From NCBI GenBank assembly GCA_043228905.1, contig JBHGNT010000002.1:15004001-15068000 (forward strand): a DNA stretch of 64,000 nt, read 5' to 3'. The notes under the pieces are model-generated. The model worked only from the letters and a program-made list of their open reading frames with translations. It made no database searches and was not told the DNA's origin. Made by a program: the position numbers and the translations under genes. Of the stretch, positions 32,480-42,570 are shown one piece after another. Origin of the DNA: Azolla caroliniana. Taxonomy: Eukaryota > Polypodiophyta. Each line of letters begins with the position of its first letter. The first letter of the stretch is position 1.

Positions 32480-34432
32480 GGGATTACGTCCACCCAGCAT
32501 ATGTGCTCTGAAGCAAAGTCGTCTTCAGAAACTTCTTCATTATCGGATTCGGTTATGTCATCTCCGAACCGCGCCCTTGATAGCATATCCGCTACAGCGT
32601 TGTCTTTTCCAGAGATGTGTCTTACCTCCGGATTAAGTGACTTAACATATGCAATCCATCTTAGCATAGCCACATCCGGTATAGTGCAACACCGCATCAT
32701 CCCGAGTATCGGAAGACAATCCGTTTCAATCACTACTTCGGCTCCGATCAAATAATCTCGATCCGATTTGATTGCCGACACGACCCCATAATTCTCTTTT
32801 AACTTGTGCATATCCGCATTGCCTTTCATTGAGAACCTTTGCTCCGAATCGGATCGGATATCGTGAACCTTCCGGATTGGCTTGATTGATGACCCATCCG
32901 ATTCCGGTTGGACTTGTGTCAACCGTTACTATGATCGGTTGGTCATAGCTCGGCTTCTTTAGTGCTTCTGCCCTCCGTAGTGATTTCTTGAGCTTCTTCA
33001 CGGCTTTGGTATGCTCCGGTTTCCATTCAAACTTCTTACCCTTCCGCAACAAGTGATAGAGTGGGTCCGCTATATGTGCATAGTGCGGAATCCATATGTG
33101 GTAGAATGCACATGATCCAAGAAACCTTCGAACTTTGGATTGTGACTCGCATACTTCTTTCATAGCTTGAATCGCATCGATGTTGGTTGGTGACGGTCTT
33201 CGGCCGTAGGGCCCACATAGATGTCCGACTACCAATATTTCTTCTTGTCCGAATGCCGATTTCTCTCCGGAAAGTGTTAGATGCACATCTTCTCACTTCC
33301 GTAACACTTTCTCACAATCACGGATATGGTTGACTACAAATCTTCGGCATCCCCGTTCATCCATAGCTTCATCTTTTTCTTCCACCGCACACCCTTTCAT
33401 AGGAATGTCATCTAGGAACGGCATCGTTATCTCTGGTATGCAATCCTGTATCACCTTGTTCATCGCATTCATCATATGTGCGATTGAGTTCGTCGCGCCT
33501 TGTGGTAGCGTACACATCCGGACTAATCCTATCGGTGTCCGCATGGTAGTGATGTCTCGGCTCTTCACAACTAGTTGGAATTGGTCATATCTAGAGTATA
33601 GGTCTCCGATGGAGTATATCACGCGACCGGCAAATGCTTCCGCAAATTAGTCCACTATCGGACTGACTCTGGAGTTCCGGATCGTGACCTTATTCACCGG
33701 TTGCAAATCTTGAATAAATCGTAGTGACCCATTCTTCTTTAGAACCGTAAACCATCAATTTGAGTATGGAGCATTTGATGGCTCTAGAATCCCCATCGCC
33801 ACCTTCTCCTTGAGCAAGTCGATGATTTTCGGAATATGCGCCCGTGGCACCGGAATCGGCTTCAGGTTCCACGGCACATGGTCAATCATGAAGATCACCA
33901 TCGGCTCCACTATCTTCGGGTCAACGCATCCTATTTCTTTCGATGTAAATGCAAATGCTCTCCCATGTCGCTCTAGCATCCCACAGAATCGTTCTTCTTC
34001 ATTCTTTAATAGGAACCCACCTCCACCGATCCGAAGTTTCTTCCGGGTCTCATCCGTGAAGGCATGTCCGATATCCATGGACTTCCGAAGTGTCGGATCC
34101 CCCGAGACTTCTTTCCTCTTTTGTTCGCTATCTGCGGGTAACGGTCCCGCGGCCGGTTTCACTTTCTTCTCCACGGTCTTGTATTTCGTACTCACCATTG
34201 CTTCTTCTTTGCGGAGTGCATCCGGCCCAATTTTCATAATGATCTCGTACATCTCGACTGACTCCACCGGAATTACCCAGTTTCCCTGGTTTGTATCTTC
34301 CGCGAGCTCTTCAAGCCATTGTAGTGTGCTCCCATAGAACACTTCTTCGACTATTCCCACGATTTCTTTGTCTTCTTTTATTATTGATGCCGACCGTAAC
34401 TTATCCTCCACTTTTCGGTATTCTTTCTTCAT
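32480..34432 (-). pseudogene. gypsy2 reverse transcriptase and RNase H
   Basis: Minus strand: PHVPWNLKPIPVPRAHIPK, SNAPYSN, then RT with DLYSRYDQFQL, GLVRMCTLPQGATNS and catalytic MPFLDDIPMKGC (about 33430-33400); thumb GEKSAFGQEEILVVGHLCGP; FLGSCAFYHIWIPHYAH; RNase H VTVDTSPTGIGWVIN, VIETDCLPILGM, and GKDNAVADMLSRARF. Three frame breaks (near 33290, 33625, 32900). The catalytic RT Asp pair is kept. Confidence 0.92.
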
Positions 34433-34638
34433 TCCTCCGGTTACGGCCGTGTACGTGGATGCCCCATCCGGACCGATTCATACTTGTTTTGCTCCGAGAG
34501 TTTTCTTCCTGTGTGGGGTATCAGGGCTTCTCGGACTATCACTTCCCCACTCCACAACAGTCCGCTCTAAAAATCCATTCTTGTTTGGGACAAGAGCTCT
34601 CTCTTGTTCCTTTCATGATTTGCCGGCACCGTTAGGAA

Positions 34639-35475
34639 TCAGACGGATTTCCCTTCGTTTTGGCTCCGAATTCGCACAAAAGCCGCACCGCTATCGAGCA
34701 CCTTCGTCTCCATCTGTGATGCCGTGATAAAAGGTTGCCCGAGGATCATGGAGTGTGAGACCTCGTCTTGTACAAAGAGATTTTGGTCGATCTTGACATC
34801 CCCGATCTTCACCATCACATCCGGACAAGCCGCAAATAGATCTTCCGTTGCTTTAGTGGCCGCCCGGATCTTCCACCCATGATTCGTGTTAAGAGGCCAC
34901 TTATCCTTCCGGTAGAAATCCTTGGACATCAAGTTGATCTCCGATCCGTGATCAATCAATGCTAGCACGGGTTCTTTGATGTTACCAATTCGGACTGGAG
35001 TCTCCGTAGTTGCGCGTGCCCAGTGTGGCTTTGTGTAGTGAGAATTCGGTATTTCGTCCTCCAATTCGGTGTCATTCATTAGAATGGTATTTGCATTCAC
35101 CATCGGCACATTTTCCTCTGTATTTTGTCTTTTTCTTTTTACGAGATCCACAAGAACATCATGGAACTCTTTTTTCGCTATTCCGAGTAGTTCCCGAAGC
35201 GAAAAATCTACCCGGCTATCGAGGATTCTCTCCTCGAACACCTTTTTCAAGTCCGTTTGTTGTTCGATGTCCGAGGTGAGCTTGAATGCCGGAATCATCT
35301 TTCCTTTTCCCTTTCCTCCGGAGTTCCAGCTTTCTGGTGTCTTTGATGGACCGGCCGCCTCATCCGTGCGCCGTCGCTTCTCATCTACATACACTTCATG
35401 CAATTGGCATAAAGCAAACACACTATTCTTATCGACGGGGCACTCCCATCCCGTAGCTTCCCGGATGCCTTCCAC
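34639..35475 (-). pseudogene. gypsy2 protease region
   Basis: 279-codon frame with PVLALIDHGSEINLMSKDFY, where DHG replaces the usual D-S/T-G, and a second block SHSMILGQPFITASQ. The N-terminal 170 residues are the gag-pro linker. It ends in FVRIRSQNEGKS, the landmark used to place gypsy4. The same DHG site occurs in gypsy3. Confidence 0.85.
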
Positions 35476-35481
35476 GGTGCT

Positions 35482-36609
35482 TCAGATCTCGTTAGAGTCG
35501 GTTTTCTCGGTGTTTTCTAGCACTTCCAGCCAAAAAGACACCTTTGCTCCCGCTGACTCCCCGACACGTATTCCCGCGGTTGTCGCGTAATTGTTCTTTG
35601 CCGCTATTTCCTCCTCTAGCACCTTCTTGATGCCGCCTTTTTGGACGTTCGGTCGGAGCGGCTTCCGAGAGTCCATTGAATGAATCCGATTTCCCTCGTT
35701 GTAGATAAGATCCTGTCGTAGCGCTTCCTTGTGCTCGTCGCAACCCCTTCGATCATGTTCGGTGTTATCGCACCATATGCATCGACGGTCCATATACTTG
35801 GAACTTGTACGATGGTCATCCGACTTCTTCACCATCACGATTTTTAGATTCTTCATCTCCTTCAGCAATTGCTCCACCATAGTTGCGTCGATTCCTTTCT
35901 CAGTCGTAGCTTCCCCAGCCCACGGTTGATGGTCTTCCGATCCGGATTTCGGTTTCGGAATCGGTTCTGAAACCCTCTTTTCTTCGTTGGCAAGCCATTG
36001 CCCCCTCTTTGTGTATTGCGCAACAATATCCCGCATGCTTTCCCATATTTCGGTGAGGCCGCTCTCGGTAGTCGTGTCCTCTAGAAGCACTCCAAGATCC
36101 TTCCGGTCCCGGACATCTACGGCTCGTAAGAACATGATAACTTTGTCCGGTGCGAGGATAGCTTGATCTCTCGCAGACAACCTCCCGAACCGACTTTCAA
36201 ATGCCGAAAACACATCGAGGACCTTCATCCCCTTGTCCGGCGTTTCTACCCAATCCTCGAATCCTCTCCGCATTGCCGTGGAGGAGTCCTCGATAGCGAA
36301 CGTGGTCTTTAGCGCATCTTCAAATGCTTCCCACGTCGGATTTTGTTGTCGTAGCCCGTGGATACTTGATTGAAGCCTGTCGGTAGCCATATGGTTGAAG
36401 GATGCCAGTTGCAGTCCTTCCGAAATTCCGCACCGTAGCATTTCCGCCTTGTAGTCCCAAAGATAGCGTGATACGTCCTTTCCATTGAATTTCCCGATCC
36501 GTTGCACGAGCTGCTCTACTGCCGCCGCTATCTCCAGCATCCCACGTTCTTCCTGAAGCATCCGCTCGAACATCATCATCATGTTGTTAGCCTCCGGTTG
36601 ATTTTCCAT
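35482..36609 (-). CDS. gypsy2 gag polyprotein
   Basis: 375 open codons from Met at 36609, 38 bases inside the LTR. Capsid-like part: IGKFNGKDVSRYLWDYKAEM, WEAFEDALKTTF, RRGFEDWVETPDKG. CCHC knuckle RRCIWCDNTEHDRRGC (C-x2-C-x4-H-x4-C). It shows the same order as gypsy3 gag. Stop at 35482, with the protease frame beginning at 35475; either a readthrough site or decay separates them. Confidence 0.85.
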   Translation of the reverse strand: MENQPEANNMMMMFERMLQEERGMLEIAAAVEQLVQRIGKFNGKDVSRYLWDYKAEMLRCGISEGLQLASFNHMATDRLQSSIHGLRQQNPTWEAFEDALKTTFAIEDSSTAMRRGFEDWVETPDKGMKVLDVFSAFESRFGRLSARDQAILAPDKVIMFLRAVDVRDRKDLGVLLEDTTTESGLTEIWESMRDIVAQYTKRGQWLANEEKRVSEPIPKPKSGSEDHQPWAGEATTEKGIDATMVEQLLKEMKNLKIVMVKKSDDHRTSSKYMDRRCIWCDNTEHDRRGCDEHKEALRQDLIYNEGNRIHSMDSRKPLRPNVQKGGIKKVLEEEIAAKNNYATTAGIRVGESAGAKVSFWLEVLENTEKTDSNEI

Positions 36610-36629
36610 CTCCTTGCCACCCGTGTTCG

Positions 36630-36647
36630 CGTTGGGTTCACCACTTG
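36630..36647 (-). promoter_or_regulatory. gypsy2 probable primer-binding site
   Basis: Minus strand CAAGTGGTGAACCCAACG next to the LTR; gypsy3 has TGGTGAACCCGACG at the same place. TGG start fits pairing with a tRNA CCA end, but I cannot name the tRNA. Confidence 0.55.
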
Positions 36648-37554
36648 TGTCGTGCCTTTCGGCTCCGGATCGTTGCGTGAGTCGGGTGGGAACCGCTGAG
36701 GTTTTGGACTAGGAGAAAGAAGAATATGAGATAAGGCTCCTTATGAATCGATTGCAAGAAAGAGAAATATTTGAAAGAAGATATGAATCTCGTGAATCCC
36801 ACGAGTATAGTGTATTAATTGATACTTAGAATGTAAGAGAGAAATAGATGGAATAAAATCGTGAATCCCACAAATATATTAGATTGATCAAAATCCTTGT
36901 AAAATAATCAACAACCTCTATACATCTTTCTCTCTTCCTTATATAGTGTTCGAAGAGTCTAAGTTTATCACATGCAAGCATCATGCTTTTCCTATCTTTA
37001 GTTTTCATGCATACTGCATGTGCATGATTAGCTTTCTATCTCATCCATTCTTTTAACTCGAGTGTCTATGCATGAATAACTTTTTGTACCATGCATGTCT
37101 AGAAATTTTACATGGGTTAAAGTTTAGTATATCTTTAAAATTCATAATACGCTAGTATAATGATAAGGCTTCACATTATTAACATGGAGGTGCAAGGTTC
37201 GAATCTTGCCCTATGCATGTAATATATAATTTTATACTTTCTTCTATTTACAAATATGTCTCTTCATCTGGTGAGAGACTCTTACTAGCCTTCTTCATCC
37301 GGCTCTTGCCGGTTCTGCTTCATCCGGTTCTCGCCGGTTTTCTTTATCCGGTTCTGACCGGATCCTCCATATCGGTCCTCTTCGTCCGTTTCTCACCGAC
37401 TCTCACCGGCCTTCTTCATCCGGCTCTTGCCGGTCTCCTTACTGGTTTCGGTCCTCACTGGTTCTTCCTTCCGGTTCTCACTGGGTACTCCATATCCTAT
37501 CCGGAGAAACCAAAAATGTAATTTTTCACGTAGTGTGCAAATTACACTACGACA
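36648..37554 (-). repeat. gypsy2 5' LTR
   Basis: 907 bp, TGTCGTGCC...CTACGACA. Minus-strand promoter direction. Contains clustered CATGCA motifs (36970-37110, 37215), a tRNA-like module at 37147-37217 and CCGG-rich short repeats at 37290-37480. Confidence 0.93.
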
Positions 37555-37663
37555 ACGTGCAATTCCGCTGCGTGGGTTTCCCACGCCATCCATCCTTTGT
37601 CCATCGCCGTTTTCAATTGCGCTGTGAACCTCTCTCGATTTGTGTGGAGAAGGATACGTATGT
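37555..37663 (-). pseudogene. gypsyO ORF3, short segment between gypsy2 and gypsy3
   Basis: 109 bases isolated between two LTRs. Two minus frames are open; one gives QLKTAMDKGWMAWETHAAEL, which fits the coiled-coil character of the flanking ORF3 pieces, so I favour it. Confidence 0.55.
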
Positions 37664-38280
37664 TGTCGCGTTACTACGCGCGTGCATGGAGAAACGAGGC
37701 GGGACCACCGGGGTCTTGAACCGAAGAGCAGGTGATAGGAGGGGAAAGAGAAAGAGAGAGACGACCGGTTATGTATGAGCAAAGAAACACAGGGACACGG
37801 CCCGTCAATGCAGAAAACACGAATGGACACAGAGACAGAGAGACACGAATGTTTGTATATTAACAAATGACACAAAACAACACAGCACGCGAGCGGTTAC
37901 AACCGAACAGGCCGGCGAACAGATGTCGATGCCTGCTCGTCTGCGCACGAAAGGGGATAGGATGGAGGTGTTGCCGGAAGCACACGGGCGTTCCTCAAAG
38001 CAGCGCGAGCCTCCCGAAATCCTGTAGAGAAGAGCGATGGAGAATGAACAGAGGAGAAGCGTTCGGTTACGGTCCAACAGCACTTCGTCCTCCCTCTCTT
38101 TTATAGCTTCAAGAAGGGAGCCGCTCCCCTCATTAACTTCCTACCTACCGAATCTAACTACCTGGGATATGCCTTTGTACCTAATCCTCTATTATATACA
38201 TTAAAGGGCGCGCACGCGTGAAGAGCCGGTTCACGCGCGCTATACACCGATTGCGCTAAGGGACGGTTTTCTTCACGACA
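37664..38280 (-). repeat. gypsy3 3' LTR
   Basis: 617 bp. Matches the 5' LTR with few substitutions but lacks a 32-base stretch (near 44443-44470 in the right copy). Minus-strand TATA box CTATAAAAGAGAGGG. Followed by minus polypurine-like GGTCGGGGCGGA (38281-38292). Confidence 0.93.
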
Positions 38281-38386
38281 TCCGCCCCGACCTAACCGCG
38301 CATCCACCGGTATGCGCCAAAATTGGGTTCTGGTTGGAGAAAACCGGTCCTAGTTCCGGTTCTTCGTCCATCGGCTCGTCCTCCGT

Positions 38387-39664
38387 TTAGGACTGTTCGT
38401 CGTCGCTGTCCAGGCCCCTTAGATCCGGTTCGCCGTCGTGGCGCTTCTTGAACGCTTTGATCCACTTCCCTGCCACCGGTATCGCCATCCTTGAACCGTC
38501 GAGTTCCCCCAGGTGATACGTCCCGTTGTCGTTGGCGCTTGTTACCACGTAAGGCCCGAACCACTGGTTTGCAAACTTCCGTGTTGCCCGGTGCTGGTTG
38601 TCGAGGCTGCTGTCGTAGACTAGCACCCAGTCGCCGTCCTCGGTTTTCTTTGGTCGGAGCCGGTGCGTTCGGTCAAACCGGGCTTTGTCCTTCATCCTCG
38701 CCGTCCGAAGTCTTTCCGCCGCTCGCTCCACATCCTCTGGCCTCCGCTCGAGCTGCCGTATACGTGTCGCTAGCAGTTCTTCCCGGCTCATCTCGTCTCT
38801 CCAGTCCACTGTCGCCCAAGAGGAGATCGTCCATTCCAACGGCATGATCGGCTTCTATCCGAACATGAGCTCTGACGGCATGAACCCGGTTACCGAACTG
38901 TGCGTTGTCCGGTACGCCCACAAGGCATAAGGTAACAGTCGTGGCCAGTTCCCGACCTGGCCTCCACATGCCCGGACTAGCGCTTTGACGATCGGTCCGT
39001 GTCCGCGCTCCACCTTCCCGTTCGCCTCCGGATTGTACGTTGTGGTGAGCGAGAGCTTGACCCCTAACCGGTCGAACAGCGCCTCGACCTCTTCGGCGTC
39101 CAACCCCCCGCGGTCAGCCACGATCTTCCCGACGCACTCGTACCGGCATATCACGTCCTCGATCAAAAACCAACACACGGCCGCGGTGGTTTTGTTCTGC
39201 AGGGCTCGGCCTTCCACCTGGTTCGTCAGGTCCTCCCGGGCCAGCACCAGATATCGCATCTGCCCTACGCCCATCGGCATCGTCACCAAATCTACCATCC
39301 ATTTGAAGTGGATGGCCAGAGGGTATGTAGGGTGAAGCTCGTGCCGATGTCAGACTATGGAGTGTATCTGACAGCTCTCACAAGTTGTCACGAACCGATG
39401 CACGTCCCGGTACAGTCCCAGCCACCAGTACTTCCCCTTTAGTTTCTCGAACGTGGCCCACGTCCCACGGTGTCCAGCCCAAGGGCTGTCGTGGTAGGCC
39501 TTCAGCAACTCCTCCTGTTCCTCCTTCATCGCCACTACTCGGAGCGGGATGTCGTTTCTCTTCTTCGGGTGCTTCCACAAGTATCCATCCCGGAGATAGA
39601 ATCGGTACGCTTTCTTCCGGATCCGGTTGGCCTCGTTCTTTGTCCATGACGCATCCGGCATCAT
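38387..39664 (-). pseudogene. gypsy3 integrase
   Basis: Three frames in order from the right: H2C2 finger with YHDSPWAGHRGTWATF...CESCQ (39560-39360); core with PMGVGQMRYLVLAREDLTNQ, IVADRGGLDAEEVEALF, TTYNPEANGKVERGHG (39298-39000), so D-D-E positions are present; C-terminus with DGDWVLVYDSSLDNQH, FANQWFGPYVV and a basic end KAFKKRHDGEP. Frame breaks near 38850 and 39345. Confidence 0.9.
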
Positions 39665-39670
39665 GGTCCT

Positions 39671-40303
39671 TCAGAATCCCCCAATCTGCAGCCACTCCTC
39701 GTCGTACTTGCTCTCGTTGAAATCGTTAAGCGCCGGAGTGCTCCCCCCCTTGGTTGTTACGTAAGCCGCCTCAAAGAAGTCCACGCCGACTTCCTCGTCC
39801 TCCGAAACCATGACGCCCTCGTCGTCGAATCGCGCCCTTGAAAGCATGTCGGCCATGGCATTGTCTTTCCCGGAAATGTGTTGTATTTCCGGGCACAGGG
39901 ACTTGATGTACGCTATTCACCTGAGCATTGCCAGGTCCGGGGTTGCGCATCCGGAAACCATGCCGAGAATCGGCAGGCAGTTCGTCTCGATAATCACTTC
40001 TATCCCGATCAGATAGTCTTTATCGGCCTTCACCGCCGAAACGATACCCCAGAGTTCGCGTTTAACCTGGGCGTATCCTCGCTGTCGCTCGCTGAGGACC
40101 TTCGCGCCGAACTGGATTGGGAACCGAATGCCGTCCTCATCTTCTTGGTTGACGACCCATCTGATCCCGGTCGGACTCGTATCTATCATCATGTAGATGG
40201 GAGTACCTTTCTCGTAGACAGCCTTCCGGAGTGCCGGAGCTGCAGCAAGAGCCTCCTTCATCTTTCGGACCGACTCCGTATGCTCGTCCCGCCACTCGAA
40301 TTT
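39671..40303 (-). pseudogene. gypsy3 RNase H
   Basis: MIDTSPTGIRWVVNQEDEDG, SERQRGYAQVKRELWGIVSA, VIIETNCLPILGMVSGCATP and a terminal DMLSRARFDD. RNase H removes template RNA. Broken by stops near 39917 and 40304. Confidence 0.88.
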
Positions 40304-41842
40304 TTACCCCTTTTTCAGCAACCCGTATAGCGGCTCGGCAACGTGGGCGTAATGCGGGATCCATATGTGGTAGAAAGCGCATGCTCCCAAGAACCTCCGT
40401 ACCTCCGTGACCGAGTTACAGTCGGGCTTCATTGCGGAGATGGCTTCTACCTTAGCCGGAGACGGTTTCCGGCCATACGGTCCGCATAGATGTCCGACGA
40501 CCATGATCTCTGATTGCCCGAAGGCCGATTTCTCCCCGGAAAAGGTGAGCCTCGCGTCCTCTAGCCTCTGCAGCACCCTCTCGCATTCGTCAATGTGTGT
40601 CGCCACGAATTTCCGGCATCCGTCCGGTCCGATCGTTTCGTCCCTTTTTTCCACCGGACATCCCTTGATCGGGATGTCGTCCAAGAATGGCATGGTGATG
40701 TTCGGGATTAAATCCCTTAGCACCTTGTTCATCGCATTCACCATGTGGGCCACCGAGTTCGTCCCTCCTTGTGGCAGGGTACACATCCGTACTAGGCCGA
40801 GAGGAGTCCGCATCGTCATAATGTCTCTGCTCTCTACGGCTAGTTGGAACTGATCGTACGCCGAGTACAGATCACCGACTGAGTACATCGACCTTCTGGC
40901 GAAGGCCTCCGCGAACTTGTCTATCGTTGGTCCGATTCCTGCATTCCGAATGGTCACTCTGTTGACCGGTTGCAGGTCTTGAATGAAGCGCAACGTCCCG
41001 TTCTTCTTCGGTACGGTAAACCACCGGTTCGAGTACGGGGCACTCGACGGTTCGAGGATGCCCATATCGACTTTCTGTCTCAATAGCTCCATCAGCTCCG
41101 GGATGTGAGCTCTCGGTACCGAAATTGGTTTGAGATTCCACGGCACATGCGGTACCGTGAATATCACCATCGGCTTCACGACTGTCGGGTCTATGCACCC
41201 GATCTCTTCCGGTGAGAATGCGAAGGATTTCCCGTGCCTTCCGAGCATTCTCCGAAACCGGTCTTCTTCCGCCGGCAGTAGGAAACCGCCCCCACCGATT
41301 TTGAGCTTCCGTAGCGTTCTGTCGGTGAAGGTGTGTCCTATGCAGGCCGGATCTCGTAAACTGGGGTTCGACGCGACCCCCTTGATTCGCAACTCGCTGC
41401 CCTCCAGTAAGGGTGCCGCGACTGGCCTTACCTTCCGGTCCACAGTCTTGTACTTCGTGTTAACCCGGGCCGTCCGATCCGACTCGAGCCCCCGACTGAA
41501 GTCCGCGATGACTTCATACATCTCTTCTGAACAAACCGGTATCGTCCGGTCCTCTTTAAGGTCTTCTCCGACCACCTCTCGCAGTATTCCCAAGGTATCG
41601 TCGAAGGAGACCGCCTCCACAGCTCCGTTGATTTCCTCGTTGGGCCCGAGAACTCCGCACGCCCGAAGTCGCTCTTCCGTCCTTGTCTTTTCTTGGCCAA
41701 CGACGCCGACTATCGTACACCCTCCGTTGTTGGAGAAACAAAACTTCCTACTTATGGTACAAGGTTTCTTCGGTTTCGCCTCTATCGTACATTTGTGGGG
41801 TTTTCCCGGAGTGTCTGGACTGTCGCGGCCCCACGCCTTCAC
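40304..41842 (-). CDS. gypsy3 pol: protease-RT linker and reverse transcriptase
   Basis: 512 open codons. The first 230 residues are a conserved linker (VNTKYKTVDRKVRPV, GHTFTDRTLRKLKIGGGGFL, VPHVPWNLKPISVPRAH) shared with gypsy2 and gypsy4. RT: SNRWFTVPKKNGTLRFI, DLYSAYDQFQL, RMCTLPQGGTNS, catalytic ITMPFLDDIPIKGC, thumb VVGHLCGPYGRKPSP, FLGACAFYHIWIPHYAH. Stop at 40304 before RNase H. All RT catalytic residues I can check are present. Confidence 0.92.
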   Translation of the reverse strand: MKAWGRDSPDTPGKPHKCTIEAKPKKPCTISRKFCFSNNGGCTIVGVVGQEKTRTEERLRACGVLGPNEEINGAVEAVSFDDTLGILREVVGEDLKEDRTIPVCSEEMYEVIADFSRGLESDRTARVNTKYKTVDRKVRPVAAPLLEGSELRIKGVASNPSLRDPACIGHTFTDRTLRKLKIGGGGFLLPAEEDRFRRMLGRHGKSFAFSPEEIGCIDPTVVKPMVIFTVPHVPWNLKPISVPRAHIPELMELLRQKVDMGILEPSSAPYSNRWFTVPKKNGTLRFIQDLQPVNRVTIRNAGIGPTIDKFAEAFARRSMYSVGDLYSAYDQFQLAVESRDIMTMRTPLGLVRMCTLPQGGTNSVAHMVNAMNKVLRDLIPNITMPFLDDIPIKGCPVEKRDETIGPDGCRKFVATHIDECERVLQRLEDARLTFSGEKSAFGQSEIMVVGHLCGPYGRKPSPAKVEAISAMKPDCNSVTEVRRFLGACAFYHIWIPHYAHVAEPLYGLLKKG

Positions 41843-41884
41843 AGCCCTCTTTAAAAATCCTCTCGGTTCTCGCCACCGAGGGAC

Positions 41885-42567
41885 TCACGGTTTCGCTCGT
41901 GGTTCGGTCGCACCATTAGGAACTAGACCGAATGACACCCGTCCTGACTTTTGACCCTCAAGTAAGCCGACCCGTTGTCCAACACCTTGGTCTCCATCCG
42001 CGTTGCGGCAATGTACGGTTCTCCCAGTATGACCGGGTGCGAGGACGTCTCCTGCACAAAGAAGTGCTGATCTATATCGACATCGCCAATCTTGACTCGC
42101 ACGTTTGGGCAGGCCCCGTGTAGTTCCTCGATGGCGCGCGTCGCCGCCCGTATCTTCCACCCGTGCTTGGTGTTGATCGGCCATTTCCCCTTCTTGTAGA
42201 AGTCCATGGACATCAGGTTTATTTCTTAACCGTGGTCCACCAGCGCTACCACCGGTTCCTGAACATCTCCGATCTTTACCGAGGTTTCCGTGGTCACTCG
42301 GGCCCAGTGTGGCCTCAAGTAGTGGCTCTCCGCCCACTCGTCTTCCAGCGCCATGTCCTCCATGTGTGTCGTCTGCACCTCCACCGGCCTTTCCGGTTCG
42401 GTCTCCATCGACAGCCTCTTCCTCTTCACCAAGTGTAAGATGGAGTCGCGGAACTCCTTCTTGGCGATTCCGAGCACCTCCCGCAACAACAGCTCCACCT
42501 TGCTATCGAGGACTCGTTCTTCCAGGACCTTTCGTAGGTCCGTGGTCCCTTCGATCTTCGTGCCCAA
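41885..42567 (-). pseudogene. gypsy3 protease region
   Basis: Frames 42567-42226 and 42213-41923: VVALVDHG followed by a stop, then MSMDFYKKGKWPIN, and SSHPVILGEPYIAATR. The active-site motif is DHG as in gypsy2. A TAA inside the motif (near 42226) destroys it. Confidence 0.85.
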
Positions 42568-42570
42568 TTG

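Larger units (their letters stand above)
26094..37554 (-). mobile_element. gypsy2: Ty3/gypsy element nested in gypsyO ORF3
   Basis: LTRs start TGTCGTGCC and end CTACGACA, so the ends are inverted copies (TGTCGT/ACGACA). Minus-strand gag (35482-36609), protease, RT, RNase H and the integrase C-terminus are present; most of integrase is missing. The 3' LTR is split by copiaB and pol by a younger repeat complex (28748-32463). Flanks are TGCGT and ACGTG, so no clean target duplication is visible. Confidence 0.9.

Noticed and set aside
26094-37559. Target-site duplication for gypsy2
   Set aside because: TGCGT on the left and ACGTG on the right do not match; shifting the border by one base does not help. 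Frame arguments suggest a diverged duplication, but I cannot show it.
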